From contig NZ_FQXS01000024.1 of the NCBI RefSeq assembly GCF_900130015.1, forward strand, positions 1-64,000: a stretch of DNA of 64,000 bases. The letters run 5' to 3'. The stretch is from Desulfofustis glycolicus DSM 9705. GTDB lineage: Bacteria; Desulfobacterota; Desulfobulbia; Desulfobulbales; Desulfocapsaceae. Below are positions 62,712 to 64,000 of the stretch, piece by piece (the first letter of the stretch is position 1; each line of letters opens with the position of its first letter). A program made the translations under genes and the position numbers. The notes under the pieces were generated by a model that did not search any database, had not been told where the DNA came from, and saw nothing but the letters and a program-made list of their open reading frames with translations.

Positions 62712-63203
62712 TGCTGTTATTGGGAACATCCTGGCAACACCCAAAGGTCAGAGGAAGAGCGAGTGACAGTCGTAATTTTCCTTCAATACAACAAAATTTC
62801 TTCTATATTCCGCGACAGGTTGTCCCTCCATCACTCCCAATAATTCCAAGGATAGTCACCTACAAATATTTTTGCCGCGTTTTACTTCCGCATACAATTT
62901 CGGCCCTCCCTTATCTATCCCACCACGAGTACCACGAGCACAATGAGCACAGCGATAACGTTCGATAACCATTGAGCACCGTATAATTTTTTATAACCAA
63001 CTGAATTTAATTATTATCGGCAATAAGTGGAAAACTGTATTGGAGCAACTCATTTTTGAGTTGTACAATATCGTGTATCCCAACATTGTCAAAATAGCTG
63101 AAGTTGAGATCTCACAACACAAGCGTAACCTATATAAAACCTTGAAATAACTATTGATATATTTTATTCTATGGTCAAACAAAAGGAAGCTTTGGAGGAC
63201 ATG
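62712..63203. other. AT-rich, gene-free stretch downstream of tRNA-Arg
   Basis: No convincing gene is seen. The composition is markedly AT-rich compared with the rest of the window, as in integrated islands. A short triplicate of CCACGAGTA/CCACGAGCAC/AATGAGCAC lies near 62920-62945. No copy of the tRNA 3' end (an att site) is seen in this window. Confidence 0.5.
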
Positions 63204-63713
63204 ATGGCGACGAAAAGAAGAGCATCTAAAAAAATCGGGGAGAAGACTTTGGCGCTGAGAAATGAACTCTGGCCGGATATCGAGGATGACAACCTGTGGC
63301 ATAGAAAACGAAGTACTGGATACACCACTATACCTAGAACAATGACCTATATCCTACAAGTGATGAATGCTCTTTCATCTGGCAAGCCTCCGGCACAAAC
63401 GTATCTCACTTTATGGTGTCATACGTTCGATGAGTATATGATCACCATAAACAATCCGAGAGCAATGGCCTTTGAGTCAGGTTTCACAGGTCAAAGGGCG
63501 GAGGCGGCATGGAGTGGGAGAATGCGGAAACTATTAGATCTTGGTTTTATCCAAGCCAGGGACGGAGCTACAGGGTCATTCAATTATGTCCTGATTCTCA
63601 ACCCCTATGCAGCAATAAAAAACTTGAGGAGTAAAGGAGAACCGATTCCATCGAATATCCTTAACTCGTTGTTACAGCGTATGAATGAAATTGGGGCGAA
63701 TGACCAGATATAA
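63204..63713 (+). CDS. Hypothetical protein on the probable island
   Basis: A 169-residue soluble protein. I do not recognise the family with certainty. The middle (RTMTYILQVMNALSSGKPP, TYLTLWCHTFDEYMI, AMAFESGFTGQRAEAAWSGRMRKLLDLGFI) looks like a winged-helix DNA-binding or replication-type domain, but that is inference. The first of two adjacent ATGs and an earlier ATG at 63171 are alternatives; GGAGG at 63194-63198 gives best spacing to 63204. Codon use is AT-richer than the backbone genes. Confidence 0.65.
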   Translation: MATKRRASKKIGEKTLALRNELWPDIEDDNLWHRKRSTGYTTIPRTMTYILQVMNALSSGKPPAQTYLTLWCHTFDEYMITINNPRAMAFESGFTGQRAEAAWSGRMRKLLDLGFIQARDGATGSFNYVLILNPYAAIKNLRSKGEPIPSNILNSLLQRMNEIGANDQI

Positions 63714-63925
63714 AACCGGGCATGAGTCGGTGGATTTCAGCCTTTTAACAACAGAGTAGTGTCCAAAACTACTTTGAGGTCCAAATCCGTCGATAATGAT
63801 ACTGGACTCCACCCCCAGTATCTTCATGCCCCTATTGATAAATAATTGTGGAAGATTTTTCTTATAAAAAGTGATAACGTGTCCGGATCAAATATCTGAT
63901 TAAAATTATACCCTTAGGGAGAGAG

Positions 63926-64000
63926 ATGAATCTAGAGATACTGCGCATCGCAATCGAAAATGAACACTGGCTGCTTAAAAGTGCTGTAAGTGAATCTTCC
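63926..64000 (+). CDS. Partial hypothetical protein (runs off the right edge)
   Basis: An ATG preceded by GGGAGAGAG opens a frame of 25 codons to the window end (MNLEILRIAIENEHWLLKSA...). The strong ribosome site supports a real start. There are 212 bases between it and the previous gene, with no recognisable feature. Function unknown. Confidence 0.55.
   Translation, partial: MNLEILRIAIENEHWLLKSAVSESS

Noticed and set aside
62920-62945. Short CCACGAG-type repeats as a CRISPR remnant
   Set aside because: The units are only 8-10 bases long with no spacers; no cas genes are present.

Overview
The window looks like a chromosomal segment of a Gram-negative, strictly anaerobic member of the Desulfobacterota, most likely Desulfobulbales-like. 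This is inferred, since no rRNA is present. The grounds are a GC-rich backbone, a meso-DAP-type MurE (DNPR motif), a mraZ-to-ftsZ division and cell wall (dcw) cluster with a PASTA-tailed FtsI, an Rnf complex preceded by a multihaem cytochrome c, and a CoA-disulfide reductase-rhodanese protein. Almost every gene is recognisable. Two stretches look like mobile-element edges: the left end (tail of a tyrosine recombinase) and the AT-richer right end beyond a tRNA-Arg.

Layout. 1-760: integrase tail and a gene-free stretch with inverted repeats. 760-3884: hydantoinase/oxoprolinase-like protein and a histone-deacetylase-fold amidohydrolase with a zinc-ribbon-like tail. 3912-7027 (minus strand): EamA transporter, tRNA-dihydrouridine synthase, MscS channel. 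7143-12340: CCA-transferase-like enzyme, rlmE, yebC, ruvC, ruvA, ruvB. 12751-29165: sigma70-like promoter, MraZ box array, then mraZ, rsmH, ftsL-like, ftsI, murE-murF fusion, mraY, murD, murG, murC, murB, ftsQ, ftsA, ftsZ. ftsW and ddl are absent from this cluster. 29189-33875: B12/radical SAM protein, histidine kinase, FetAB-like ABC exporter. 34432-43656: methyltransferase, CoA-disulfide/persulfide reductase, HEAT-repeat response regulator, PHP phosphoesterase, YkgJ cysteine-cluster protein, PabB-PabC fusion. 43849-50198: small conserved proteins, hybrid kinase, TM2 protein, NagZ, diguanylate cyclase. 50436-54258: UvrD/PcrA helicase, FolC, HNH nuclease. 54274-61887 (minus strand): octahaem cytochrome, rnfCDGEAB, cyclic-nucleotide-binding protein. 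62561-64000: tRNA-Arg(CCG) and an AT-rich island edge.

Two places deserve most attention. First, the dcw cluster has an FtsI whose three transpeptidase motifs have eroded (Glu-Pro-Phe-Lys at the SxxK site, no SxN, SGTS at the KTGT site). It also has no ftsW, so the usual SEDS glycosyltransferase/transpeptidase pair for septal peptidoglycan seems not to be encoded here, although the scaffold genes ftsL, ftsQ, ftsA and ftsZ are all present. Second, the Rnf operon looks rebuilt. RnfC lacks the usual Gly-rich NADH/FMN motif, RnfD lacks the usual flavinylated SGATPL-type threonine, RnfB carries a complete GltD/NfnB-like FAD-NAD(P)H oxidoreductase at its C-terminus, and an octahaem cytochrome c gene leads the operon. 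Together these suggest that the pyridine-nucleotide site has moved from RnfC to RnfB and that the complex exchanges electrons with periplasmic haem proteins.

A small interspersed repeat family (three copies: 35241, 41464, 43684) lies between genes in the middle of the window. I saw no CRISPR array, no rRNA and no complete insertion sequence.
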